Part shown: positions 45,113-53,777 of the stretch, one piece after another
How positions within the stretch are numbered: the first letter of the stretch is position 1
How the letters are laid out: every line of letters starts with the position of its first letter
Assembly (NCBI RefSeq): GCF_024298825.1
Contig: NZ_CP101153.1
Coordinates: forward strand, 372,001-436,000
Source of the DNA: Haloglomus salinum
Lineage (GTDB): Archaea > Halobacteriota > Halobacteria > Halobacteriales > Haloarculaceae
Reading direction: 5' to 3'
Length of the DNA stretch: 64,000 nucleotides
Notes under the pieces: model-generated
What the model was told of the DNA's origin: nothing
Database searches by the model: none
What the model saw: only the letters and a program-made list of their open reading frames with translations
Program-made: the position numbers and the translations under genes

Positions 45113-46180
45113 ATGGTAGGTAACCGTTCCGAGCCGTATCGTGTCGCGGGCGCGGACGGGAGTCGCTACGGACATCTCATCGAACACGTCCAGGACGCCA
45201 TCGTGGAGTTCGAGCTGGTCGACGGGGAGCCCATCGTCAGGGGCGTGAACCACGCGTTCGTCGAGACGTTCGGCTACGACGCCGAGACGGTTCGGGACGA
45301 GCCGCTCAACGACTACATCGTCCCCGGGTGGCTCGCCGAGGAGGCTCGCGCCCTCGACGAACGGACGGCAGCGGGAGAAATCAACTACCGGCGTGTCGAG
45401 CGCGAGACGGCGACCGGGCTCCGGGAGTTCCTGTACCGGAGCATCCCCTACGACGACCGGAGCGGTCAGACCGGCGGCTTCGCCGTCTACACCGACCTGA
45501 CCGACATCAAACGGCAGGAGCACCGATTACAGGTCCTGAACCGGGTCCTTCGACACAACCTGCGGAACAACGCGAACATCATCCTCGCCCACACCACGCG
45601 ACTGCTCGAACAGCTCGAGGAGCAGACCGAGGAGACGACGGCGGTCGCCGCCACCCTCGAGAAGGCGGCCAGCGATCTGGAGACCCTGACGCGCGAGGCG
45701 GGCGAGATCGACACCATCCTCTCCCAATCCGACACCACCACGGGCGCCATCGACTGCGCGCCCCTCCTCCGGGCGATCGCCGAGGATCGACGCCAGCGGG
45801 CACCGGGGGCGACGGTCGAGACGGCACTCCCCGACTCGCTGGAGGTGAACGCGGACGCGAATCTCCGGGCGGCCGTCGATAGCCTCCTCGAGAACGCCAT
45901 CGAGCACCACCCCACGGGCTCGGCACACGTCCGCATCCGGGTCTCCGATGGCGGGGAGAGCCGCTGGGTGACCATCCACGTCGAGGACGACTGCCCGAAG
46001 ATCCCGGCCAACGAGCTGGACGTGGTGACCGGGCGCGAAGAGATCTCGCCGACCTACCACGGAACCGGGCTCGGGCTCTGGCTGGTCCGGTGGACCGTCG
46101 ACGCCTTCGGCGGCGACCTCTCCTTCGGCACGAGCGAGTTCGGCGGGAACGACGTCCGTATCCGTCTACAACGAGCCTGA
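45113..46180 (+). CDS. PAS-domain sensor histidine kinase
   Basis: 355 residues without membrane helices. PAS domain at 20-125 (LIEHVQDAIVEFELV ... FAVYTDLTDIKRQE). The phosphate-accepting His is in NRVLRHNLRNN near residue 147, the pattern of haloarchaeal HisKA-like kinases. The ATPase domain follows with the N box AAVDSLLENAIEHHP, a degenerate G1 region and GTGLGLWLVRWTVDAFGGD. It probably senses a cytosolic redox, light or ligand cue. No adjacent response regulator. Confidence 0.92.
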   Translation: MVGNRSEPYRVAGADGSRYGHLIEHVQDAIVEFELVDGEPIVRGVNHAFVETFGYDAETVRDEPLNDYIVPGWLAEEARALDERTAAGEINYRRVERETATGLREFLYRSIPYDDRSGQTGGFAVYTDLTDIKRQEHRLQVLNRVLRHNLRNNANIILAHTTRLLEQLEEQTEETTAVAATLEKAASDLETLTREAGEIDTILSQSDTTTGAIDCAPLLRAIAEDRRQRAPGATVETALPDSLEVNADANLRAAVDSLLENAIEHHPTGSAHVRIRVSDGGESRWVTIHVEDDCPKIPANELDVVTGREEISPTYHGTGLGLWLVRWTVDAFGGDLSFGTSEFGGNDVRIRLQRA

Positions 46181-46229
46181 AATCGACGGAATCCATCCGG
46201 TACGCTCCGCCTCGCCCCGACCGGGGTCG

Positions 46230-46544
46230 CTACTCGGACCGTCCGACCTCGACGGTCCGGCTCTGTGGCCGGTCGCCGACGATGGGAAGGCGGATCTCCA
46301 GTACGTCGTCGGATTCGTTGTAGTCGGCGGTGATCGCGCCATCATCGACCGCCCGCGGGAACGTCATGTCCCGATGGGTGACGCGGGTGCGACCCTCGTG
46401 ATGGTGCTCGGCGGCGACGTGGAGGTGACCGTCGACCCACTTCACGTCGATGTCCTCGGGGGCGGCGTCGATGTGGGCCAGCACGAGGTAGTGGTCGTCC
46501 TCCCGGTACAGCTCCAGTTCGTGCCGCGGGTCCGTCATCGTCAT
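46230..46544 (-). CDS. Hsp20/alpha-crystallin-like protein
   Basis: 104 residues. The pattern YLVLAHIDAAPEDIDVKWVDGHLHVAAEH followed by THRDMTFPRAVD and YNESDDVLEIRLPI matches the alpha-crystallin domain (quoted in parts of at most 20 residues: YLVLAHIDAAPEDIDVKW; HLHVAAEHHHEG). Probably a holdase chaperone. Two ATGs are usable, at 46544 and 46538. The N-terminal arm and C-terminal IxI motif are short. Confidence 0.82.
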   Translation of the reverse strand: MTMTDPRHELELYREDDHYLVLAHIDAAPEDIDVKWVDGHLHVAAEHHHEGRTRVTHRDMTFPRAVDDGAITADYNESDDVLEIRLPIVGDRPQSRTVEVGRSE

Positions 46545-46660
46545 CTCGGCCGGGAGTTCGACGGGCCGGCACTTCAGGATACTGTCGGCTCTCGGTGGAC
46601 GAGAACCACCGATGCACGGCTGCCGGTCGGTGAAAACAGGTCGAAACGGAACTCGCTACC

Positions 46661-47551
46661 TCAGAGCTTGCCGGCGCGCTGCAGCTTCATGAGGTCCTCG
46701 GTGTCGAGGGTCTCGCCCTCCTTGAAGCGCTGGTAGATCTCCTCGGCCTCCTCCTGGGCCTGCTCCTTCTTGGCCTGGCGCTCGTCCTTGCGCTCCTCCT
46801 CCTCTTCCTTGTCCATCTCGCGGAGGCGCTTCTGGACGCGGACGAAGTCCTCGTGGTGGCGGTCGGCCGCTTCCTGGGCCTCGACGAACTTCTCGTGCCA
46901 CTCGTCGGCCTCGTCGCGGATGTCGTCGGCCTCGCGGTAGGCCTCGATCATCTCGTTGTGGTGCTCCTGGGCCTTGTCCGCGAGCTCGGTCACCTTCTGG
47001 TGGTGCTCGCTGGCCTCGGCGCGGACCTCCTGGGCCTCCTCCTTGACGCCCTCGAGGTCACCGGTCTGGTCGAGCTTCTCCTTGCGGTTCTGGAGCTTCT
47101 CGCGCTTGTTCTCGATCTTCTCGATGAGCTCGCGCTCCTCGTCGGTCGAGAGAACCTCCGTCTGCTGCTTGAACTCCAGATCCTCGATCTCCTCCTTGAG
47201 CTCGTCGGCCGACTTGCCCTCGTTCAGCTCGAGGTCGTCCTTCATGTCGTCGACCTTGTCGAAGAGCTCGTTGGCCTTCGCGTTGAGCTCGTTGCGCTGC
47301 TCCTTGTGCTCCTGGACCTGCTCGTTGAGCTCGTCGCGCTTCTCGCGGTGCTCCTGGGCCTCGTCGACCTTCTCGCGGGTCTTCGCGTTCAGCTCGTCGC
47401 GCTTGGAGGCGCGCTCGGAGGCCATCTGGTTCAGCTCGTTCCGTCGGTCACGGAGCTGCCCGGCCTTCTTGATGAGCTGGCCCTTGGAGTTGCTCTCGAG
47501 GTCGTCGTCTGTCAGTTCTACGTTCTTGCTTTCGTCAATGCTCTCTGCCAT
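46661..47551 (-). CDS. Long coiled-coil protein (COG1340-like)
   Basis: 296 residues, almost all charged heptads of Glu, Lys, Asp and Arg with regular Leu (LRDRRNELNQMASERASKRD, VQEHKEQRNELNAKANELF). This pattern matches the archaeal coiled-coil family COG1340, sometimes mislabelled phosphoserine phosphatase. It probably forms a rod and may organise chromosome or cell structure. The leader of about 150 bases runs from a TATA-like element at 47715 and contains a perfect 7-bp hairpin. Confidence 0.88.
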   Translation of the reverse strand: MAESIDESKNVELTDDDLESNSKGQLIKKAGQLRDRRNELNQMASERASKRDELNAKTREKVDEAQEHREKRDELNEQVQEHKEQRNELNAKANELFDKVDDMKDDLELNEGKSADELKEEIEDLEFKQQTEVLSTDEERELIEKIENKREKLQNRKEKLDQTGDLEGVKEEAQEVRAEASEHHQKVTELADKAQEHHNEMIEAYREADDIRDEADEWHEKFVEAQEAADRHHEDFVRVQKRLREMDKEEEEERKDERQAKKEQAQEEAEEIYQRFKEGETLDTEDLMKLQRAGKL

Positions 47552-47919
47552 TGTTAGTAACTCTCTATCCATTACCGCTCCGGGTTCACACACCGGTCCC
47601 TAGGGGACAATGCAGCCACCGAAGGATCGAAGGGTCCTGTCATTCTGGTCGGCTGGCGATGCGGGTGAACGCCGGAGGCGTTCTGGTACTTGCATCTTTA
47701 TCATTCAACCATATAATGGTTTCGCCGATGCGAGACCCGTGAAAACGAGCCACACGGCCCGCCTACCCGCGACAACGGTTCACACGGAACCGACAGATAG
47801 TATATAAGTCGACCGTGTCTCAGAGGCTCACCATCGGGACCACCCGACGGCGACGAGGGCGTCCACCGGAGAGCCGTCGGAACGTCGGCCTGAAGTACGG
47901 TCGTCGCTCCGGTCCGGGT
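47552..47919. other. Divergent promoter region with hairpin and two TATA boxes
   Basis: GAACGCC-GGA-GGCGTTC (47667-47683) is a perfect hairpin in the leader of the coiled-coil gene. AACCAT-ATA-ATGGTT (47707-47721) is a palindrome around its TATA. TATATAAG at 47801-47808 is a strong plus-strand TATA box about 115 bases before the DUF371 ATG, which also has its own element near 47893. A short untranslated RNA between them is possible. Confidence 0.45.
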
Positions 47920-48393
47920 ATGAGCGACCACGCCCCCGTCGACACCCCCCACGAGGAGGTCGTCCACGCACACGGACACGAGCACGTCCGCGCCGAACAC
48001 GCCAGCACGTTCGAGGTGACGACCGACGACTGGCTCACGCCCGCCGGCGACTGCATCCTCGCCATCGAGGCCGACCGCACGCCCGCGGACTTCGACGACG
48101 CCTTCGTCGCCGCGTGCCGGGATGCCGACGCGCATATCGAGGCCACCATCGCCGTCGACCCGGCCGGCGACTGGGACGCACCGGCCCACGAGACGACCAT
48201 CACGGGGCGGGGCCATCCGGACCTGACCTTCGCGGACGACCGTGGTGCGGTGGGCCGGACCAGCGACCACGTCGACGACCGGACCATCATGCTGGACGCC
48301 GACGCGGCGGCCGCCGACCTCGACCGCGACCTCGTCGCAGCACTCGCGGACGGCGCGGACCTGCGGCTCGTACTCCGAGTCTCCGAGAACTGA
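47920..48393 (+). CDS. DUF371 family protein
   Basis: 157 residues. VVHAHGHEHVRAEHASTFEV, then TTDDWLTPAGDCILAIEAD, is the N-terminal signature of DUF371, a small conserved archaeal family. VVDHVDDRTIML-like segments follow. The fold is beta-rich; the role is unknown. The ATG is 27 bases after GAAGTACGG. The extra upstream frame in the same phase is Arg-rich and not used. Confidence 0.87.
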   Translation: MSDHAPVDTPHEEVVHAHGHEHVRAEHASTFEVTTDDWLTPAGDCILAIEADRTPADFDDAFVAACRDADAHIEATIAVDPAGDWDAPAHETTITGRGHPDLTFADDRGAVGRTSDHVDDRTIMLDADAAAADLDRDLVAALADGADLRLVLRVSEN

Positions 48394-48405
48394 CGCTCCT
48401 GCTGG

Positions 48406-48831
48406 TTACTCGATATCGACCGTCAGCACACCGTTCGAGACGTGCCGGTCGGCCGCCGTCGGGTCGAAGGGGAGGTCGAACGAGCGCTCGACGCCCTCGG
48501 CGCGGACGGTCACGCCGAAGCGACCGAGGTCCACCGTCGCGTCCGGGTCGTCCACGACGACCGTCGCTGCCTCGCCGTCCGGCGCGCAGTCGAACCGGAC
48601 CAGTGGCTCGGGCCCCGTCCCCGCGTCGTCGGCCACCTCACCCCGGCCGGCCGCGACGGCCCGCCGGACAGCCTCGGGGCCCGCGCCGCGGCGGACGAGA
48701 AGCACCCGCCGACCACCGTCGTCGAACCGGTCCTCCACCTCGACGTGCTCGGTACGCAGCGAGGCGGAGACGCCGGGCAGCAGGTTCAGCGAACGGACGA
48801 ACAGCTGGAGTGGGGCGAAGAGCGGATTCAT
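48406..48831 (-). CDS. Alpha-crystallin-like (GvpH/Hsp20-type) protein
   Basis: 141 residues. A short hydrophobic N-terminus (PLFAPLQLFVRSLNLLPG) precedes a variable region; the last 50 residues look like the end of an alpha-crystallin fold (SFDLPFDPTAADRHVSNGVL, then TVDIE). Gas vesicle protein H has a similar layout, but no other gvp genes are here. An upstream ATG ten codons earlier (MNTRRHHYRV) is possible. It is convergent with the DUF371 gene, and the stops are 12 bases apart. Confidence 0.7.
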   Translation of the reverse strand: MNPLFAPLQLFVRSLNLLPGVSASLRTEHVEVEDRFDDGGRRVLLVRRGAGPEAVRRAVAAGRGEVADDAGTGPEPLVRFDCAPDGEAATVVVDDPDATVDLGRFGVTVRAEGVERSFDLPFDPTAADRHVSNGVLTVDIE

Positions 48832-48950
48832 TACCCTATAATGGTGTCTTCTGGTATTCATTGGTTTCGGTCGTGGCGGGCGCTGACGAGGCCCGCGGCG
48901 GGACCGCCACGAACCGCAGTCATATGACGCCGCCGCCCCACGGTTCGGCC

Positions 48951-49823
48951 ATGAGCGAGCAGCCCGGAGACGGTTCCAGCGATCCCGCGGCGGACCCGGA
49001 GCCGGCAGAGAACATCTCCGGTGGCGACGCAGGTGGTGGCCGTGCACACCGATTCGAGTCGACCGAGGAGCCCGCAACCCGCGCCGAAGCTGTCGTCGAC
49101 CGCCTCGGCGAACGCTACTGGCGGAAGGCGTACGGCGGGCAGGCCGCCTTCGAGTGTCTCGTCCGGACGGTCCTCTCGCAGAACACCTCGGACAAGGCCT
49201 CGCAACCGGCCCACGACGCGCTGATGGAGCGGTACGGTCGTGGCGGGGGCGACGGGGAGGGTGACCTCGCGGCCGCGCTCGCCGCGGCCGCGCAGGACGA
49301 ACTGGCCGAGACCATCTCGTCGGCTGGCCTCTACAACCAGAAGTCCGAGACGCTCATCAGACTCGCCGGACGCGTCCGCGACGAGTACGGGGGGGCCGAC
49401 GCCTTCGACGCGTTCGTCACCGGGGAGGACCCGACGACCGTGCGCGACGCGCTCCTCGAGATGAAAGGTGTCGGGCCGAAGACGGCCGACTGCGTGCTGC
49501 TGTTCTCGGGCGGCCGTGGCGGCGTCTTCCCCGTCGACACCCACGTCCACCGTATCGCCCGGCGGGTGGGGCTCGCGCCGGCCGACGCCGACCACGAGGG
49601 CGTCCGCGCGGCGCTCGAACGCGACGTTCCAGCCGGGAGATGTGGCTTCGGCCACACCGCGATGATACAGTTCGGCCGCGAGTTCTGCACGGCCCGCAAC
49701 CCCGCCTGCCTCGACGACCCGGACGCGTGTCCGATGGCCGACGTCTGCGACCAGGTCGGCGTCTACCCGGCCACGGGCGAGGTGGTCGACCCGGCCGAGG
49801 CTCCCGAGGCCGGCGTGGACTGA
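48951..49823 (+). CDS. nth: Endonuclease III (DNA glycosylase/AP lyase)
   Basis: 290 residues. Removes oxidised pyrimidines and cuts the abasic site. An acidic 40-residue extension precedes the enzyme. The helix-hairpin-helix is LLEMKGVGPKTADCVLLFSG, with the catalytic Lys in GPKTADC and the Asp in FPVDTHVHRI. Four cysteines for a [4Fe-4S] cluster follow in FCTARNPACLDDPDACPMAD, then VC; their spacing is C-x6-C-x6-C-x5-C, with a longer middle gap than the usual x2. Confidence 0.93.
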   Translation: MSEQPGDGSSDPAADPEPAENISGGDAGGGRAHRFESTEEPATRAEAVVDRLGERYWRKAYGGQAAFECLVRTVLSQNTSDKASQPAHDALMERYGRGGGDGEGDLAAALAAAAQDELAETISSAGLYNQKSETLIRLAGRVRDEYGGADAFDAFVTGEDPTTVRDALLEMKGVGPKTADCVLLFSGGRGGVFPVDTHVHRIARRVGLAPADADHEGVRAALERDVPAGRCGFGHTAMIQFGREFCTARNPACLDDPDACPMADVCDQVGVYPATGEVVDPAEAPEAGVD

Positions 49824-49824
49824 C

Positions 49825-50274
49825 TCAGCCGAGCAGTCCGCGCTCCCGGGCCGCCACGACGCCGCCCAGCCCAGCCACGAGTCCGAACGCCACCAGCGAC
49901 AGGTTCGGGATGGTGAGGCCGACGACGGGCGCGCGCCACAGGACCGCCGCGCAGTCACCCTCGAAACCGCAGGCCACGGTGGTCGCCTGCAGGTAACTGT
50001 GATACGCCGCGACGACGAAGCCAGGGATGGCCAGCGGGAGGACCGTCCGCCAGACCGCCGGTCGCGCCTCCGCGACACCCACACCCAGCACGACCACGAG
50101 CGGGTACATCAGGACACGCTGGTACCAGCAGAGTTCACACGGCACCAGTCCGAGGCCGAGCGAGAACCAGAGGCTCCCAGCCGTCGCGACGGTCGCGACG
50201 AGCGCCGCCAGCACGAGCAGGGACCGCGTGGCGGGTCGGTGGGCGGCCGGATTCCGGTTGCGCTCGCTCGCCAT
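49825..50274 (-). CDS. DsbB-family disulfide bond formation membrane protein
   Basis: 149 residues with four membrane helices. The first loop has the redox pair CELC in LVPCELCWYQRVLMYP, the family signature; the second loop holds two cysteines in VACGFEGDC. It would reoxidise the secreted DsbA-like protein and pass electrons to quinones. It begins 4 bases after the DsbA-like gene ends, so they form an operon. Confidence 0.93.
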   Translation of the reverse strand: MASERNRNPAAHRPATRSLLVLAALVATVATAGSLWFSLGLGLVPCELCWYQRVLMYPLVVVLGVGVAEARPAVWRTVLPLAIPGFVVAAYHSYLQATTVACGFEGDCAAVLWRAPVVGLTIPNLSLVAFGLVAGLGGVVAARERGLLG

Positions 50275-50278
50275 CGCG

Positions 50279-51022
50279 TCACTCGCCGGCGTTCTGGAGT
50301 GCGTTCCGGAGCGCATCCTGCTCGTTGAACGGGCTGTACGAGGCGTCACCGACGACGATGGCGGGGGTCCCTCCGACGCCGCTGTTGGCGGCGAACTCCG
50401 TGTTGGCGCGGACCTCGCTCTCGTACTCGCCGCCGTCGATAGCCTGCCCGACCGCATCGGGGTCCGAGACGCCGGCCTCGCGGGCGAACTCGACGAGCTT
50501 CGACTTCGTCGCCCAGCGCTTGCTCTCGGCCGGCTGGTTCGCCATCACGTGCTCGTGGTACCGCCAGTAGTTCTCCGGGTCGACGTTCCAGACGGCGAGG
50601 CCGGCCCGCGCGGCGCGGGGGGCGTCGGGACCGAGGAACGGCTCGCCGTCGCCGGTGTAGGAGAGCGCCCGGTACTCCAGCGCGAGGTCGCCGGGAGCGA
50701 CGTAGTCGGAGACGATGGTGCCCAGCGACAGCACCCGGTCCGAGCCCGTCGAGAACTCCGCGCAGAACGGGCACTTCCAGTTGCCGAGATACGTGACGGT
50801 GGTCGATGCCCCGGCATCAATCCGGGCGTAGGTGCTCGCGCCCGGGTCGTCCGGGACGGGCGCGGTCGCCACGGGACCGTTCGGCGTACTCTGGTTCCCG
50901 CCTCCGCCGTCGCCACCAGCTCCACCGTCGCCGCCGTCGCTACCGTCCAGTTCGGCACAACCGGACAGCCCTGCGGCAGCGGTCGTCCCGACGGCCGCGA
51001 GGAAGGTACGTCGAGTCGTCAT
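50279..51022 (-). CDS. DsbA-family thiol oxidoreductase, Tat lipoprotein
   Basis: 247 residues. Twin-arginine signal (MTTRRTFLAAVG) with lipobox LSGC, Cys at about residue 22. A Gly/Asp-rich linker of 40 residues follows. The thioredoxin fold begins near residue 75, with the redox motif CPFC in GNWKCPFCAEF, and the cis-Pro loop GVGGTPAIVVGD. It makes disulfides in exported proteins, together with the DsbB next to it. Confidence 0.93.
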   Translation of the reverse strand: MTTRRTFLAAVGTTAAAGLSGCAELDGSDGGDGGAGGDGGGGNQSTPNGPVATAPVPDDPGASTYARIDAGASTTVTYLGNWKCPFCAEFSTGSDRVLSLGTIVSDYVAPGDLALEYRALSYTGDGEPFLGPDAPRAARAGLAVWNVDPENYWRYHEHVMANQPAESKRWATKSKLVEFAREAGVSDPDAVGQAIDGGEYESEVRANTEFAANSGVGGTPAIVVGDASYSPFNEQDALRNALQNAGE

Positions 51023-51109
51023 GGCCGCGCTTGCACGGTCCGGTGTCTCAATCTTCTGGTCGGACTCTCGAAAACATCGGTCGGACGGGGGGACCCGTCG
51101 GATGGCCCG

Positions 51110-51565
51110 TTACCGGTCCTCGAGCGCGTCCGCAACGCGCTCGACCTCGCGACGGATGTCGTGGAGCTCGTCGCGGACCTTCCGGACCTCGCGGACGAGT
51201 TCCTCGTTGTCCTGGCCGCCCTCGTCGCGCCCGCGGCCCTCGGGACCGCCGGGCGAGCCACCGAGCGCGCCGCCGGGGCCGCCACCGCCCATCATGCCGC
51301 CCATCATCTGCGCGAACGGGTTGCCGCCGCCACCGCCGCCCATGCCCGGCGGGCCGCCCTCGCCACCCATCCCGGGCGGACCGCCGCCACCCATCATCTC
51401 CTCCATGCGCTCCTCGGGGCTCTGCCCCTCGCCGCCCTCGCCCTCGCGCTCCTCGGCGCGCTGCTGTCGGATTTCCTCGACGCGCTCGCGGAAGGATTTC
51501 TCCTCGCCACCGTCCTCGCCGCCGTTCTCGGCCGGCTTGTCCGCATCTTCGGATTCGTCCGTCAT
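51110..51565 (-). CDS. Gly/Met-rich protein with C-terminal coiled coil
   Basis: 151 residues. The acidic N-terminus is followed by a charged helix (FRERVEEIRQQRAEER), a low-complexity Gly/Met/Pro stretch of about 60 residues (GGGGPPGMGGEG), and a C-terminal coiled coil (VREVRKVRDELHDIRREVER). Composition suggests a flexible linker between two helices. Function unknown; a scaffold role is possible. Separate from the neighbours. Confidence 0.7.
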   Translation of the reverse strand: MTDESEDADKPAENGGEDGGEEKSFRERVEEIRQQRAEEREGEGGEGQSPEERMEEMMGGGGPPGMGGEGGPPGMGGGGGGNPFAQMMGGMMGGGGPGGALGGSPGGPEGRGRDEGGQDNEELVREVRKVRDELHDIRREVERVADALEDR

Positions 51566-51635
51566 ACCTCCCGGTATCGGTGCGCCACGGAAAAACATGC
51601 GGGAATCGTCGGTGACCCCCGGCCCGGTATCGCTG

Positions 51636-52409
51636 CTAACCGAACTTCCCGAGCGACGACTGGATATCCCTGTCACGCGCGCCGTCCGTGACCTCGTGGC
51701 CGAGCAGGTCCCGCAGGTCGACGGCGTAGGTGCTGCCGGCGTTCTCCAGCACCAGCAGTCGGCCCTGCACGCCGACGACCGTTCCGGTCGCGAGCGTCTC
51801 GCGGACCGGCCGGTCGGCCACGGTGAAGCCGTAGTCGAGGTCGAACGTCTCCAGCGGGTCGAACTCCGCGAGCAGCGCCTCCCACGCCTCGGTGTTCACC
51901 GTCCGCGCGAGGGCTGCCACCTTCGTCGGCGTCCGAACCCGGTCCGGCAGGCGGTCGGCGAGCGCGGCCTCCCGGCGTCGTGCGGCCCGCCCGTCGGGGA
52001 AGTGTTCGACCAGCGCGGCGCGGTCGGCGCCCTGCTCGCGGAGCCTGGTCTCCAGGCGTCCGGGCTTGGTGACGCCGACCTTGAACGTGTCCGGCGCGAA
52101 GGCGGCGAGGTAGAGAACGTGCTCCCGGGCGCAGTTCTCCAACGGCATGTCGCAGTTCCCGGTACACCGCGCACACGCCCACGTCGAGGTGTGGTCCCGG
52201 CAGTACGGGGCCCGCGACGCGGTACACGAGCGATGCCGCAGTTCGTCCCCACCGTCACCGTCCTCGGCGACCAGCGCGCCCGCGCAGTGACGGTCACCGA
52301 GCCCGTACTCCAGTGTGGTGCCCGACACCAGCGCCACACGCTCGACGGGCCCCCCGGCGGCGAGCTGGAGCGCGGGGTCGGGGGACCGGTCGTAGCCGAC
52401 GAACTGCAC
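51636..52409 (-). CDS. DUF2797 family protein
   Basis: 257 residues. Two N-terminal Cys clusters (HRSCTASRAPYCRDHTSTW and ACARCTGNC) can bind zinc. The core has YLAAFAPDTFKVGVTKPGR with the family's KVGVT motif near residue 108. The C-terminal 60 residues are beta-rich. As I recall, DUF2797 is conserved across archaea and some bacteria without known function. GTG start, set by CTTTTGCC about 25 bases upstream. Confidence 0.85.
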   Translation of the reverse strand: MQFVGYDRSPDPALQLAAGGPVERVALVSGTTLEYGLGDRHCAGALVAEDGDGGDELRHRSCTASRAPYCRDHTSTWACARCTGNCDMPLENCAREHVLYLAAFAPDTFKVGVTKPGRLETRLREQGADRAALVEHFPDGRAARRREAALADRLPDRVRTPTKVAALARTVNTEAWEALLAEFDPLETFDLDYGFTVADRPVRETLATGTVVGVQGRLLVLENAGSTYAVDLRDLLGHEVTDGARDRDIQSSLGKFG

Positions 52410-52490
52410 ACGTGGCGTTCGTGGGGGACGGCAAAAGAGGTGCCGTCGCCGCTGTACTCATAAATGGTGGCGCAGATACGGCCATTCTTT

Positions 52491-52500
52491 GATATAGGAT
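52491..52500 (+). promoter_or_regulatory. TATA box of the subtilase gene
   Basis: GATATAGGAT lies about 47 bases before the ATG at 52544; the RNA would begin near 52520. An ATG at 52499 overlaps the box and is therefore not used. Confidence 0.5.
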
Positions 52501-52543
52501 GGTGGTACGGGGGGATACGGACCGGCCGCCCGTCGGTGGTGGT

Positions 52544-53719
52544 ATGAGACAGGGTGGACGGAGTCGGCGGGCGGTACTGCAGGCGATCGGTGTGGGAACG
52601 ACGGCGGTCGGCCTCGGTACGGGCCTCGGCGCGGCCGACGGGCGCGGTGGTCGCGATGGTGGCGCGACCACGCGCGTGAACGTCGGTATCCGGCCGGGCG
52701 GCGAGCAGGCGGCTCGGGCGGCCGCAGCGACGGTCCACCGGACCTACGCGTTCGACGCGCTGACGGCGACCGTCCCCGAGGTGGCGATTCCGGACCTCCG
52801 GGCGCGCGACGACGTGCGCTACGTCGAGGTCGACGGGGCGGTCCGGATCGACGGGTCGGGGCCCGTCGAGACGGAGGACACCCAGACCACGCCCTACGGC
52901 ATCGAGCGTGTCGGGGCGACGGCTGTCGACGAGACCGGCGAGGGGGTCCACGTCGGCATCGTGGACACGGGCATCGACGCGACACATCCCGACCTGCTCG
53001 GTCGCGTCGGTGAGAGCTTCACGACGGTCGGGAGCTGGGTCGCCGGAACCGCGGCGCCCGCGGGCCAGGACGACAACGGGCACGGCACCCACGTCGCCGG
53101 GACGGTCGGCGCGACCGACGACTCCGGCGGTGTCGTCGGGGTCGCACCCGGTGTGACCGTCCACGCGGTCAAGGCGCTCACCGCGGCCGGGGTCGGCTAC
53201 AACGCCGACCTGGCCCGTGGCATCGAACTCGCCGCAGAACAGGACTGGGACGTGGTGAACCTCAGCATCGAGACCACGGCCGCGTCCGGCACCCGGATGC
53301 TTCGTGACGCCTGCGCGTTCGCCCGCGAGCGCGGAGTCGTCCTCGTCGCCGCGGCCGGCAACTACGGCCCGTGTTCGGACTGCGTGGCCGCGCCCGGGAA
53401 GTTCGCAACCACGGTCGGCGTCGGCGCGACCGATGCCGACGACGACGTGGCCGCCTTCTCCTCGACGGGCCCGGGCGTCGACATCGCCGCGCCGGGCGTC
53501 GACGTCCGCTCGACCGACCTCGGTGCAGGCTACACGGAGAAGAGCGGCACGTCGATGGCGACACCCCACGTCACCGGGGCCGCCGCGCTGCTCCGTGCGG
53601 CCGGCCACGACCCCGGACGCACGGAGGAACGGCTGCTCTACACGGCCGAAGACATCGGTCAGAAGGTGGCCGAGACGGGTGCCGGCCTGCTGGACGTCCC
53701 GGCGGCGCTGCAGCGGTAG
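52544..53719 (+). CDS. Tat-exported subtilisin-like serine protease (halolysin type)
   Basis: 391 residues. A twin-arginine signal (GRSRRAVLQAIGVGTTAVG) precedes a propeptide with inhibitor I9-like fold (residues 40-110). The catalytic triad is Asp141 in GIVDTGID, His180 in NGHGTHVAG and Ser337 in SGTSMATPH. The oxyanion Asn is in VLVAAAGNYG. There is no C-terminal PKD or extension domain. Folded before Tat export and activated by propeptide removal. Two cysteines (CSDC) could form a disulfide. The next gene encodes a BsuPI-like domain. Confidence 0.92.
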   Translation: MRQGGRSRRAVLQAIGVGTTAVGLGTGLGAADGRGGRDGGATTRVNVGIRPGGEQAARAAAATVHRTYAFDALTATVPEVAIPDLRARDDVRYVEVDGAVRIDGSGPVETEDTQTTPYGIERVGATAVDETGEGVHVGIVDTGIDATHPDLLGRVGESFTTVGSWVAGTAAPAGQDDNGHGTHVAGTVGATDDSGGVVGVAPGVTVHAVKALTAAGVGYNADLARGIELAAEQDWDVVNLSIETTAASGTRMLRDACAFARERGVVLVAAAGNYGPCSDCVAAPGKFATTVGVGATDADDDVAAFSSTGPGVDIAAPGVDVRSTDLGAGYTEKSGTSMATPHVTGAAALLRAAGHDPGRTEERLLYTAEDIGQKVAETGAGLLDVPAALQR

Positions 53720-53777
53720 CTCGGCAGCCCGTCGACACCGCACAAACGCTTTCTCCCCGGGGTCGTATGCTCCGGCC

